Positions 29,541-38,502 of a stretch of 64,000 nucleotides of DNA are shown piece by piece. Below the pieces are notes generated by a model. It did not search any database and had not been told where the DNA came from. It saw only the letters and a list, made by a program, of their open reading frames with translations. The DNA is from Cellulomonas chengniuliangii. Its GTDB lineage: Bacteria; Actinomycetota; Actinomycetes; Actinomycetales; Cellulomonadaceae. A program made the translations under genes and the position numbers. Numbering within the stretch: the first letter of the stretch is position 1; each line of letters starts with the position of its first letter. The stretch is from contig NZ_CP101988.1 of the NCBI RefSeq assembly GCF_024508335.1, forward strand, positions 1,054,001 through 1,118,000, in the 5' to 3' direction.

Positions 29541-30296
29541 CTAGCCCTGCGGCCCGCCGGCCACGTACAGCACCTGGCCCGAGACGAACGACGCCTCGTC
29601 CGAGCAGAGGTACGACGCGGCGGCCGCGATGTCGTCGGGCTGGCCGACCCGCCGCACGGGGATCTGCCGCGCGGCGGCGTCGAGGTACTCCTCGAAGGTG
29701 ATGCCCAGGCGGGCGGCCGAGGCGCGGAGCATGTCGGTGGCGATGAAGCCGGGGGCGATGGCGTTGGCCGTGATGCCGAACGGGCCGAGCTCGATGGCCA
29801 GCGTCTTGGTGAAGCCCTGCAGGCCCGCCTTGGCGGCCGCGTAGTTCGCCTGCCCGCGGTTGCCGAGAGCGGAGGTGCTCGACAGGTTGACCACCCGGCC
29901 CCACCGCGCCTCGACCTGGTGGCGCTGCACCTCGCGGGCCATGAGGAACGCGCCGCGCAGGTGCACGGAGACGACGGCGTCCCAGTCCTCGTCGGCCATC
30001 TTGAACAGCAGGTTGTCCCGCAGGATGCCCGCGTTGTTGACGAGCACCGTGGGGGCGCCGAGCTCCTCGACGGTCCGTGCCACGGCGGCCCGCACGTCGG
30101 GCCCCGCGGCGACGTCCGCGCCGATGCCGATGGCACGCCCGCCCTTGTCGACGATCGCCTGGACGGTGGTGGCTGTGTCCTCCTCGCGCAGGTCGAGCAC
30201 GGCGACGTGGCTCCCGTCGGCCGCCAGGCGGCGGGCGATCGCCGCGCCGATCCCGCGTGCTGCCCCGGTGACGATCGCGACTCGTGTCTCAGCCAT
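29541..30296 (-). CDS. FabG-like SDR (3-hydroxyacyl-CoA/3-oxoacyl reductase)
   Basis: A 251-residue classical SDR with TGAARGIG (10-17), NNAG (87-90), the catalytic Ser140 region (NLSS), Tyr152 and Lys156 (YAAAK), and the FabG-like end segment VSGQVLYVAGGPQG. It overlaps the alcohol dehydrogenase gene by eight bases. Its closest family role is reduction of 3-oxoacyl-ACP/CoA or oxidation of 3-hydroxyacyl-CoA. In a Lva-type scheme it could instead be the 4-oxoacyl-CoA reductase; the sequence cannot decide this. Confidence 0.87.
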   Translation of the reverse strand: MAETRVAIVTGAARGIGAAIARRLAADGSHVAVLDLREEDTATTVQAIVDKGGRAIGIGADVAAGPDVRAAVARTVEELGAPTVLVNNAGILRDNLLFKMADEDWDAVVSVHLRGAFLMAREVQRHQVEARWGRVVNLSSTSALGNRGQANYAAAKAGLQGFTKTLAIELGPFGITANAIAPGFIATDMLRASAARLGITFEEYLDAAARQIPVRRVGQPDDIAAAASYLCSDEASFVSGQVLYVAGGPQG

Positions 30297-31446
30297 GGGA
30301 GTGCAGGTCCTTCCGCTCGGGATCGGGATGCTCGCCGGCGTGGCCGTCGAGGTGGATGAGCTGGCGCAGAGCGCGGCCCTCGGCGAGCGCGTCCATCGCC
30401 TCGTTGACGCCTTCGAGTGTGATGCGCGCGGAGATGAGCCGCTCGACGGGAAGGCGGCCCTCGCGCCACAGCCGCGCGTACCGGGGCACGTCGCGCTCGG
30501 GCGTCGCGGAGCCGAGATAGCTGCCGATGATCGTGCGGGCCTCGGCGGTGAGCAGGAGCGGCGACACGGCGGCCCGGGCGTCGGGGGAGGGCAGCCCGAC
30601 CGTCACGGTGCGCCCGCCCGGGGCGGTGGCGGCCAGCGCGGTCTCGAAGGCGCGCGGGTGGCCGGCGGCCTCGATCACGACGGGCGTGACGCGGCCCGAG
30701 TCGAGGAGCTGCTCGGGGGAGAGGGCCTCCTCGACCCCGCAGGCGCGCGCGTGCGCCAGCTTGGCGTCGTTGCTGTCCACGCCGATCACGTGGTGGCCGA
30801 GCGCGCGCGCCACGAGCGCCGCCGCGAGGCCGACGCCGCCGAGCCCGACGACCATGACGGTCTCGCCCGGGGCGGGCCGTGCCGCGTTGGCCACCGCCCC
30901 GCCCCCGGTGAGGACGGCGCATCCCAGGAGCGCGGCCACGTCGGGCGGCACGTCGGGGCCCACGCGGACCACTGACGCGCGGTCGACCACGGCGTGGGAC
31001 GCGAAGGCGGAGACGCCGAGGTGGTGCGCGACCGGCTGCCCGTCGCGGTGCAGCCGCACGCCGCCGCCCAGCAGCGCGCCCGCGCCGTTGGCGGCGCTGC
31101 CGGCCGGGCACGGCAGCCGGCCGTCGCTCGCGCACGCGGCGCAGCGCCCGCAGCGGGGGAGGAACGTCATGACGACGCGATCGCCCACCTGGAGGCCGTC
31201 GACGCCCGCGCCCAGCTCCTCGACGATGCCCGCGGCCTCGTGGCCCAGCAGCATCGGGGTGGGCCGTGCCCGCGCGCCGTCCACCACGGAGAGGTCGGAG
31301 TGGCAGACGCCCGCCGTCTCGATCCGCACGAGCACCTCGCCGGCGCGGGGCGGGTCGAGCTCGAGCGGCCCCACGGCGAGCGGCCTGGATGCGGCGTACG
31401 GCGCCGGAGCGCCCACCGACTCGAGCACGGCGCCGAGGATCTGCAT
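30289..31446 (-). CDS. zinc-dependent alcohol dehydrogenase (class III-like MDR)
   Basis: A 385-residue medium-chain alcohol dehydrogenase. Catalytic zinc ligands Cys48 (AGVCHSD) and His69/Glu70 (GHE) are present, as are all four structural zinc cysteines, 99, 102, 105 and 113. The Rossmann motif GLGGVGLAAALVA lies in the C-terminal half, followed by VIGVDSNDAKLAHARACG. It would oxidise a primary or secondary alcohol with NAD. GGACAGGAG precedes the ATG. First gene of the operator-D operon. The C-terminal tail is His/Asp-rich (HLDGHAGEHPDPERKDLHSHG). Confidence 0.9.
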   Translation of the reverse strand: MQILGAVLESVGAPAPYAASRPLAVGPLELDPPRAGEVLVRIETAGVCHSDLSVVDGARARPTPMLLGHEAAGIVEELGAGVDGLQVGDRVVMTFLPRCGRCAACASDGRLPCPAGSAANGAGALLGGGVRLHRDGQPVAHHLGVSAFASHAVVDRASVVRVGPDVPPDVAALLGCAVLTGGGAVANAARPAPGETVMVVGLGGVGLAAALVARALGHHVIGVDSNDAKLAHARACGVEEALSPEQLLDSGRVTPVVIEAAGHPRAFETALAATAPGGRTVTVGLPSPDARAAVSPLLLTAEARTIIGSYLGSATPERDVPRYARLWREGRLPVERLISARITLEGVNEAMDALAEGRALRQLIHLDGHAGEHPDPERKDLHSHG

Positions 31447-31521
31447 CGCGTGGCTCCTGTCCGAGCGGGCACGACGTCGTGCCCCACGGGCGCCGTTGTC
31501 CCGATATCAGGACGAAGCGCA

Positions 31522-31539
31522 ATACCGACTGGACGGTAC
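31522..31539 (-). promoter_or_regulatory. operator D of the alcohol dehydrogenase operon
   Basis: ATACCGACTGGACGGTAC read on the plus strand; on the transcribed strand it is GTACCGTCCAGTCGGTAT, matching operators A-C. It lies 76 bases before the alcohol dehydrogenase start. A possible -10 is TGATAT further downstream on the minus strand. Confidence 0.72.
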
Positions 31540-31607
31540 GTACTCCGCACGCTACACCAGCGCGGCGCCCGCGGGGCCCGATCGCCTCGGTCGGCGGGCC
31601 GCTCGGG

Positions 31608-34148
31608 TCAGTCGGCGGGCGTGCCCACCAGCGGCGCGTCCCCGACCAGCCCCACCGCCCGCAGGTCGTTCGCCGTCCGCAGCACCGGCGCCGCGACCAG
31701 GGCGTCCTCGTCGAGGCGCGCCGACGTCCGCACCCAGAACGTGGCCCGGGCGCCAGCCGGCAGGGTCACGAGGGCGTCGTCCACCACGGCGTCCGGGTCG
31801 AGCCGGTCCACCAGCAGCGTGACGTCGCGTGCGAGGGAGCGCGCCGTGACGTCCACCCGGTACCCGCCGTCCGCCGGCGTGGCCACGGCCTCGACCGGCG
31901 AGGGGTCAAGGTCGAGGTCGAGGTCCTCGGCCCACAGGTGCACCGCGCGGACGTCGTCGAGCTCGGCGACGAGCACCTCGCGGCGAGGCTCCCCCGGGGT
32001 GGCGACCTCTTCGGGCAGCGGGATCAGGGCCACCGACCGGGCGCCGACGCTCACCGGTTGGGACGCCGCGGCGAGCGGCGTCCCGTCGAAGAGCTCGCGC
32101 CGCAGGGCCACCACGCCACGCCACAGCTCGGGGCTGTCGTTGACCACCGCGAGGACGCGCCGGCCGTCCCGCTCGTGCACCGAGAGCACCCGGTCGGCGA
32201 ACGCGTGCCGCAGCGCGTGCCACAGCGGCTTGCGTCGCTCGTCGGAGTCCACCGCCGCCCACGACGTCACCGGCCAGCAGTCGTTGAGCTGCCACACGAT
32301 GGCGCCCGTGGTGCGCGGCCACCACGACCGGTAGTGGTCGATGGCGTGCCGCACGGCCCGCGCCTGGTTGAGCTGGGTGGCCCAGTGCCAGTCGGCGAAG
32401 TCCTCGGGGACGCCCAGGTGCGGCGCCAGGCCGCGGTCGAGCTTGCCGTTGCCGTCGTCGGCCTTCTGGTGCAGCAGGAACACCGGGTCCGTCTTGGCGA
32501 GCGGCGACCCGTCGGGGTTCCGGACCGCGCGCTGCAGGGTGGCCCACGTCGGGGGGCCCTGGAAGCCGAACTCCGAGCAGAACCTTGGCGCCGCGTCGCG
32601 GTACGCCGTGTAGTCCACCCGGTTCCAGACCTCCCACTCGTGGTGGGTGCCGTGGTCGGGGTCGTTCGGGTGCGTGCCCTCGGGCGCGGCGGCGGGGGAG
32701 TACGGGCTGCCGTCCATGTAGGGGCGCGTCGGGTCGAGCTCGGCGACGACGGCGGGGAACAGCTCGGTCGCGTACCGCCGACCCCACGTCGCGCCGTTGA
32801 GCCGGTCCTTCCAGCCCCAATCCTCGAAGCCCCAGAGGTTCTCGTTGCCGCCGTTCCACAGCACGAGCGAGGGGTGCGGGGTCAGCCGGGCGACGTTCTC
32901 CCGGGCCTCCGCCTCGAGCTCGTCCCAGAGCGGGTCCTCCTCGGGGTACGCCGCGCACGCCAGCAGGAAGTCCTGCCACACGAGCACGCCCCGCTCGTCG
33001 CAGACGTCGTAGAAGTCCTCCGACTCGTACACGCCGCCGCCCCAGACGCGCAGCAGGTTGAGGTTCGCGCCGACCGCCTGGTCCACCCGGCGGGCGACCT
33101 GCGCGCGGGTGACCCGGGTCAGCAGGTGGTCGTCGGGGATCCAGTTGGCGCCCTTGACGAAGATCGAGCGGCCGTTGACGCGGAGCGTGAAGGAGGACCC
33201 GAACTCGTCGGGGTGGGTGTCCAACTCGACGGTGCGGAACCCGATGCGGCGGCGCCAGGCGTCCAGCGCGATGGGGGCGGCGTCCTGGTCCGCGCCCACC
33301 GCCTCGAGGACGACGTCCAGGTCGAGCAGCGGCTGGGCGCCGTGGCCCACCGGCCACCACAGGGGCGCGTGCGGGACGGCGAGGTGGACGACGGCGGTGT
33401 CCTCGCCGAGGGCCAGGACCGCCTGGGCCTCGACGTCCGCGACGTGGGCCCGCACCACGAGCGTCGTGTCCGCGGAGCCGCCGAGCCCGGACCGCTCGAC
33501 CCGGACGTGCGCCGCGACGCGCCCGAACCCCTCGGCGTCGACGGTGACCAGCGGGCGGACCTCGGCCAGGCGGGCGGTGCGCCACCGCTCGACGCGGACG
33601 GGCTTCCAGATGCCGGCGGTCTGCAGGTCGGGGCCCCAGTCCCAGCCGAAGCTGCACGCCATCTTGCGGACCATGTTGAAGGGGTGGGAGTAGGCGGCGG
33701 GGCGGGCCCCGAGCCGGGCCTCGAGGGCCTCGGCGTGCTGGAGCGCGGAGGCCAGGTCCACGACGAGGGTGCGGGGCGTCCCGTCGGCGGCGTCGCGCAC
33801 GTCGAAGCGGTAGGAGCGGTGCTGGTTGGCGGTGCTGCCGACCAGGCGGTCGTCGAGCCGCACGTCGGCCACCGTGTCGAGGCCCTCGAACACCAGGTCG
33901 ACGCGCTCGTCGTCGTCCGCGGGGGCGAGCGTCAATGGGCGGGTGTACCGCCAGCCGGCGCGGTGCAGCCAGGCGAGCGCCGTCTCGTTCTCGTCCAGGT
34001 AGGGGTCGGGGATGAGGCCTGCGGCGAGGAGGTCGGTGTGGACGGTGCCGGGGACCTCCGCGGCGACCTCTCGTCCCGCGAGCTCGGCGGGGACGGGCCC
34101 GGCCGTGGCCCGCAGGGTCCATCCGTCGTGCAGGTCCTGTGCGGTCAT
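31608..34148 (-). CDS. beta-mannosidase (GH2)
   Basis: An 846-residue GH2 enzyme with jelly-roll, Ig-like and TIM-barrel domains in order. It starts with the beta-mannosidase-type DGWTLRAT and VPGTVHTDLLAAGLIPDPY. The acid/base is Glu436 (WNGGNEN) and the nucleophile Glu526 (FCSEFGFQGPP). No signal peptide, so it acts in the cytoplasm on imported oligosaccharides, releasing mannose from non-reducing ends. It is divergent from the alpha-galactosidase gene and shares an operator region with it. Together with the downstream importer this indicates use of galactomannan oligosaccharides. Confidence 0.93.
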   Translation of the reverse strand: MTAQDLHDGWTLRATAGPVPAELAGREVAAEVPGTVHTDLLAAGLIPDPYLDENETALAWLHRAGWRYTRPLTLAPADDDERVDLVFEGLDTVADVRLDDRLVGSTANQHRSYRFDVRDAADGTPRTLVVDLASALQHAEALEARLGARPAAYSHPFNMVRKMACSFGWDWGPDLQTAGIWKPVRVERWRTARLAEVRPLVTVDAEGFGRVAAHVRVERSGLGGSADTTLVVRAHVADVEAQAVLALGEDTAVVHLAVPHAPLWWPVGHGAQPLLDLDVVLEAVGADQDAAPIALDAWRRRIGFRTVELDTHPDEFGSSFTLRVNGRSIFVKGANWIPDDHLLTRVTRAQVARRVDQAVGANLNLLRVWGGGVYESEDFYDVCDERGVLVWQDFLLACAAYPEEDPLWDELEAEARENVARLTPHPSLVLWNGGNENLWGFEDWGWKDRLNGATWGRRYATELFPAVVAELDPTRPYMDGSPYSPAAAPEGTHPNDPDHGTHHEWEVWNRVDYTAYRDAAPRFCSEFGFQGPPTWATLQRAVRNPDGSPLAKTDPVFLLHQKADDGNGKLDRGLAPHLGVPEDFADWHWATQLNQARAVRHAIDHYRSWWPRTTGAIVWQLNDCWPVTSWAAVDSDERRKPLWHALRHAFADRVLSVHERDGRRVLAVVNDSPELWRGVVALRRELFDGTPLAAASQPVSVGARSVALIPLPEEVATPGEPRREVLVAELDDVRAVHLWAEDLDLDLDPSPVEAVATPADGGYRVDVTARSLARDVTLLVDRLDPDAVVDDALVTLPAGARATFWVRTSARLDEDALVAAPVLRTANDLRAVGLVGDAPLVGTPAD

Positions 34149-34241
34149 CCGGGGCGCTCCCTGCCTCTGGGGGCCCTCGCGTCGGCGCGCGCATCGTCGC
34201 GCGCGCCCTCGGTCATCGAGGCGAGGACCCTGGTGGACGCA

Positions 34242-34270
34242 TTCTTAGGCAACTGAACAAAGTAAGTCAA
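34242..34270 (-). promoter_or_regulatory. beta-mannosidase promoter with ROK-type operator, shared with alpha-galactosidase
   Basis: On the minus strand TTGACT (34270-34265), a 17-base spacer and TAAGAA (34247-34242) form a good promoter. The same bases hold the palindrome-like TTCTTA-N11-AAAGTA (34242-34264), the counterpart of the element at 36612-36634. Both share TACTTTGnnCAGTT. A weak plus-strand -10 for the galactosidase, TATCGT, is at 34283-34288. Confidence 0.7.
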
Positions 34271-34319
34271 TCCCTTCTGCCCTATCGTCGAGCCATCCAG
34301 CCGACGAGGGAGCCGACCT

Positions 34320-36548
34320 GTGACAACGCACGACGCTGTGCACCAACACACCATGACACCGCGCAGAACGCCAGCCCACGGCCGGCCGCCGGGGGTCGAC
34401 GTCGGCGGCTCGATCGTCCAGCTCCGCGCCGCGGGGGTCGGCGTGGTGGTGGACCTCGGCGGCGGCACGCTGCCACGCGTCCTGCACTGGGGCGCCGACC
34501 TCGGCCCGCTGGACCCCGGCGCCCTCGCCGCCCTGCGCACCGGCGCCCGGCCGACGCCCCTCGGCTTCCCCGTGGACGGCGAGGTCGAGATCGCGGTGCT
34601 GCCCGAGCAGTCCGCCGGCTACCTGGGCGCCCCCGGCCTGTCCGGTCACCGTGACGGGGCCGACTTCTCCACGGCCTTCCGGGTCGCCGCCGCCCGGCTA
34701 GAGCACGGCTCGGACGGCGCGCAACGGCTCGTCGTCGACGCGGCGGACGAGCACGCCGGCCTCGAGCTGCGGCTCGTGCTCGAGCTCACCGCGCAAGGCC
34801 TCGTGCGGCAGCAGGCGCGGCTCACGAGCACCGGGCGCGGCGTCTTCACGGTGGACGGGCTGCTGCTCACCCTGCCCGTGCCGGCGCGGGCCACCGAGCT
34901 GCTCGACTTCACCGGCCGGCACCTGCGCGAGCGCAGCCCTCAGAGGACGGCCTTCACGCACGGCGCCCGGCTCCGGGAGAACCGGCGCGGGCGGACCGGC
35001 TACGACGCCGCGCACGTGCTGGTGGCGGGCGTGGCGGGGTTCGCGCACCGGCACGGCGAGGTCTGGGGCGTGCACGTCGCGTGGTCGGGCAACCACCGCT
35101 CGCTCGCCGAGCGCAGCCACTACAACCCCGGGCTGCTGGGCGGCGGCGAGCTGCTGCTGCCCGGGGAGGTGCGGCTGACGCCGGGGGAGTCGTACACGAC
35201 GCCGTGGCTGTACGGCTCCCACGGCCACGGGCTCGACGCGCTCGCGGCGCGGTTCCACGAATGGATGCGCGCCCGGCCGCAGCACCCACGGCGCCCGCGC
35301 CCCGTCGTGGCCAACACGTGGGAGGCGGTGTACTTCCAGCACGACCTCGAGCGGCTGACGGACCTGGCGGACGCGGCGGCGGCCGTCGGCGTCGAGCGTT
35401 TCGTGCTCGACGACGGCTGGTTCGGCTCGCGCCGCGACGACTCCACAGGGCTCGGCGACTGGTTCGTCTCCGCGGAGGCGTGGCCCGACGGCCTCGGGCC
35501 GCTCGTGGAGCACGTGACTGGGCTGGGCATGGAGTTCGGGCTGTGGGTCGAGCCGGAGATGGTCAACCCCGACTCGGACGTGGCCCGCGCGCACCCGGAC
35601 TGGATGCTCCGTGCGCCCAGCCGCCTCCCGCGCGAGGCGCGCCACCAGCAGGTGCTCGACCTCGGCCGCCCGGAGGCGTTCGCGTACATCCTGGAGCGGC
35701 TTGACGCGCTGCTGACGGAGTACCCCATCGCATACCTCAAGTGGGACCACAACCGGGACCTGGTCGACGCGGGCCACGGCTCGCGCGGCGTGGGCGGCGT
35801 GCACGGGCAGACCCGGGCGGTCTACCGCCTGCTCGACGAGCTCCGCGCGCTGCACCCTGGTGTCGAGGTCGAGTCATGCTCGTCCGGCGGCGGCCGTGTC
35901 GACCTGGAGATCCTGGAGCGGACCGACCGGGTGTGGACCAGCGACTGCATCGACGCCCTGGAGCGCCAGCAGATCCAGCGCTGGACCAACCTGCTGGTCC
36001 CGCTCGAGGTGATGGGCGCGCACGTCGGGTCGGGGTCCGCGCACTCGACCGGGCGCCGCCACCCGCTGTCCTTCCGCGCGGGCACGGCGCTGTTCGGGCA
36101 CCTGGGCGTCGAGTGGGACCTGCGCGAGGCCGACGCGGACGAGCGCGCGGAGCTCGCGGCGTGGATCGGGCTGTACAAGGAGGTGCGCTCCCTGCTGCAC
36201 ACCGGCGTGGCGGTGCACGCCGACGTGGCCGACCCGGCCTACGACGTGCACGGCGTGGTGGCGCAGGACGGCTCGGACGCGCTGTTCGCCGTGGTCGCGA
36301 CCGCCACCTCGGCGGCCTATCCGACCGGCCGGGTGACCTTCCCAGGGCTCGACCCGGAGGCCTCGTACCACCTGCGCCCGCAGGCTCCGGGCGACGTCGT
36401 GGACGGTGTGGCGAGCGGCTCGCTCGTGCTGCCGTGGTGGACCCCCGAGGGGGTGTGGCTGCCGGGCCGCGTGCTCGCGGAGGTCGGTGTGGAGGCGCCG
36501 GTGCTCTTCCCGGAGCGGTTGGTGCTGCTGCGCGCGACCCGTGGGTGA
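34320..36548 (+). CDS. alpha-galactosidase (GH36)
   Basis: A 742-residue GH36 enzyme. The N-terminal beta-supersandwich is followed by the catalytic barrel with VLDDGWFGSRRDD, then KWDHNRDL with the nucleophile Asp476, and WTSDCIDALERQQIQRW with the acid/base Asp542. The Cys next to Asp542 is a small deviation from the common SDN. No signal peptide, so it should remove alpha-1,6-galactosyl branches from imported oligosaccharides in the cytoplasm. GTG at 34320 follows GAGGGAG at seven bases. It shares its upstream region with the divergent beta-mannosidase. Confidence 0.94.
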   Translation: MTTHDAVHQHTMTPRRTPAHGRPPGVDVGGSIVQLRAAGVGVVVDLGGGTLPRVLHWGADLGPLDPGALAALRTGARPTPLGFPVDGEVEIAVLPEQSAGYLGAPGLSGHRDGADFSTAFRVAAARLEHGSDGAQRLVVDAADEHAGLELRLVLELTAQGLVRQQARLTSTGRGVFTVDGLLLTLPVPARATELLDFTGRHLRERSPQRTAFTHGARLRENRRGRTGYDAAHVLVAGVAGFAHRHGEVWGVHVAWSGNHRSLAERSHYNPGLLGGGELLLPGEVRLTPGESYTTPWLYGSHGHGLDALAARFHEWMRARPQHPRRPRPVVANTWEAVYFQHDLERLTDLADAAAAVGVERFVLDDGWFGSRRDDSTGLGDWFVSAEAWPDGLGPLVEHVTGLGMEFGLWVEPEMVNPDSDVARAHPDWMLRAPSRLPREARHQQVLDLGRPEAFAYILERLDALLTEYPIAYLKWDHNRDLVDAGHGSRGVGGVHGQTRAVYRLLDELRALHPGVEVESCSSGGGRVDLEILERTDRVWTSDCIDALERQQIQRWTNLLVPLEVMGAHVGSGSAHSTGRRHPLSFRAGTALFGHLGVEWDLREADADERAELAAWIGLYKEVRSLLHTGVAVHADVADPAYDVHGVVAQDGSDALFAVVATATSAAYPTGRVTFPGLDPEASYHLRPQAPGDVVDGVASGSLVLPWWTPEGVWLPGRVLAEVGVEAPVLFPERLVLLRATRG

Positions 36549-36601
36549 TCCGCACTGATTGCCCAGGTCACGCAGGGCAGGTCACAAAGAGGACACAATC
36601 C

Positions 36602-36634
36602 TTGACAGCGATACTTTGGACAGTTAAGAAAGTA
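36602..36634 (+). promoter_or_regulatory. promoter and operator of the oligosaccharide importer operon
   Basis: TTGACA at 36602-36607, a 17-base spacer and TAAGAA at 36625-36630. The exact palindrome TACTTT-N11-AAAGTA (36612-36634) covers spacer and -10, a repressing arrangement. The promoter and operator layout is the same as at the mannosidase promoter. Confidence 0.78.
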
Positions 36635-36740
36635 ACCGCTGAGTGGCCCGACGCAGTGCCGCGCCGCCGACAGGGACGTCGCGGAAGGTCTCAGCACAAC
36701 CTCGTCACGACGTGGTGACGACCAGACCGAGGGATCACAG

Positions 36741-38441
36741 ATGCTCCTCTTCACTCGGCGCCCCGGGAGGCGCCTGGCCTGGACCGCGGCCGCCGTCGCC
36801 TCGGTCGCCGCTCTCAGCCTGAGCGCCTGCTCCGGATCCGACCCCGCCGGCGCCAACGGGGGAAGCGGATCCGCCATCACCGTCTTCAACGGCGCCACCG
36901 GCACCATCACCGAGAACTTCAACCCGTTCTCGCCCACCGCGCTGCAGCCCACGCTCGGCGTGATCTTCGAGTCGCTCTACTGGTACAACCTCGCCTCCGA
37001 GTCCGAGCCCACGCCCATGCTGGCCACCGGCCACGAGTGGAACGAGGACGGCACCGAGCTGACCATCACCACGCGCGAGGGCGTGAAGTGGAACGACGGC
37101 GAGCCGTTCAGCGCCGCCGACGTCGCGTTCACGTTCAACCTCGTCAACGAGACCCCCGAGCTCAACACCACCGGCCTGGCCGCCACCGCCGAGGCCACCG
37201 ACGAGAACACCGTGGTGCTCTCGTTCGCCGAGCAGTCCTTCATGCAGGAGCCCGAGATCCTCGGCAACCGCGGCATCGTCCCCGAGCACATCTGGAAGGA
37301 CGTCGCCGACCCGGTCACCGAGGTCAACTCCAACCCGGTCGGCACCGGGGCCTTCAAGGTGAAGAGCTTCTCCGCGCAGAGCTACGCGCTCGAGAAGAAC
37401 GCCGACTACTGGGAGGAGGGCAAGCCCGCCATCGACGAGGTGCGCTACATCTCCCTCGAGACGGCCGACGCCGCCAGCGCCGCGCTCACCGCCGGGCAGG
37501 TGGACTGGATGAGCGCCTTCCTTCCGGGCCTCGAGCAGCTGCTCAAGGACCAGGAGGACCTCGCCTACGTCAACACCCCCGCGCTGACCACGTCCATCTA
37601 CACCTGCTCCAACGCGGAGCTCGGGTGCGAGGGCCCGCAGACCGACGTCGCCGTCCGCCAGGCCATCTACCACGCGATCGACCGCACCCAGCTCAACAAC
37701 CTCGCCGGCGGCGGGTTCGCGGGCGAGGGCAGCCCGACGCTGCTGCTGCCCGAGCGCGACGCGAAGTGGATCGTCGACCCCGAGCACAAGGTCGCCCCGC
37801 AGACGGCCGACACGGCCACGGCGAACCAGATCCTCGACGCCGCGGGCTGGACCCTCGGCGCCGACGGCATCCGCGTCAAGGACGGCCAGAAGCTCGCCCT
37901 CACCATCCAGACGGTCACCGGCTGGAGCGACTACATCTCGCTCAACGACGCGATGAGGCAGCAGCTCAAGGAGGTCGGCATCGACCTCACGCCGACCCAG
38001 CTCTCGTGGAACGAGTGGAACGCCAACCAGACCGGGGGCACCTTCCAGCTGTCGCTCGACTCGATCGGCCTCTACGCCTCGCCGAACCCGTACTACCCGT
38101 ACAACCAGCGCTACCACAGCGACAACACCACCCCGGTGGGCGAGTCCGCCATCTCCGGCAACTTCGCCCGCTACTCCAACCCGGTCGTCGACGCGGCGGT
38201 CCGCGCCGCCGGATCCACCAACGACGAGGCCGAGCAGCTCGCGCAGTACGCGATCGTGCAGGAGCAGATCGTGAACGACCTGCCGTACATCCCCATCTAC
38301 ATCAACTCGACGCTCACCGAGTTCAACACGAGCCGCGCGGAGGGCTGGCCCACGAACGACGACAAGTACGCGTTCGCGGCGTCCTGGAAGGCCTGGGACA
38401 ACGGGATCATCCTCAAGACGATCACGCCCGTCACCAAGTAG
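36741..38441 (+). CDS. SBP family 5 oligosaccharide/peptide-binding lipoprotein
   Basis: A 566-residue solute-binding lipoprotein: twin-arginine-like N-region, hydrophobic segment and lipobox (LSAC, Cys near 30). The family-5 core includes TREGVKWNDGEPFSAADVAFTF near 110-135 and GTGAFKVKSF near 205. Family 5 binds peptides or, in a well-known subset (for example Thermotoga mannan- and cello-oligosaccharide binders), oligosaccharides. The latter fits the mannosidase and galactosidase neighbours. GAGGGA precedes the ATG. First gene of the importer operon. Confidence 0.9.
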   Translation: MLLFTRRPGRRLAWTAAAVASVAALSLSACSGSDPAGANGGSGSAITVFNGATGTITENFNPFSPTALQPTLGVIFESLYWYNLASESEPTPMLATGHEWNEDGTELTITTREGVKWNDGEPFSAADVAFTFNLVNETPELNTTGLAATAEATDENTVVLSFAEQSFMQEPEILGNRGIVPEHIWKDVADPVTEVNSNPVGTGAFKVKSFSAQSYALEKNADYWEEGKPAIDEVRYISLETADAASAALTAGQVDWMSAFLPGLEQLLKDQEDLAYVNTPALTTSIYTCSNAELGCEGPQTDVAVRQAIYHAIDRTQLNNLAGGGFAGEGSPTLLLPERDAKWIVDPEHKVAPQTADTATANQILDAAGWTLGADGIRVKDGQKLALTIQTVTGWSDYISLNDAMRQQLKEVGIDLTPTQLSWNEWNANQTGGTFQLSLDSIGLYASPNPYYPYNQRYHSDNTTPVGESAISGNFARYSNPVVDAAVRAAGSTNDEAEQLAQYAIVQEQIVNDLPYIPIYINSTLTEFNTSRAEGWPTNDDKYAFAASWKAWDNGIILKTITPVTK

Positions 38442-38466
38442 CCCCACCCGCACGACGCATGCGAGT

Positions 38467-38484
38467 CGGCGCCGAGGGGCGCCG
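38467..38484 (+). promoter_or_regulatory. intercistronic hairpin after the binding-protein gene
   Basis: CGGCGCC and GGCGCCG flank a GAGG loop in the 61-base gap before the first permease gene. Such stem-loops often raise binding-protein mRNA relative to the membrane genes. Confidence 0.5.
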
Positions 38485-38502
38485 TCGACGAGGGAGAGCG
38501 AC

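Noticed and set aside
36549-36740. Small gene in the gap between alpha-galactosidase and the binding protein
   Set aside because: No frame with a plausible start and ribosome-binding site; the gap is explained by the promoter-operator and leader.
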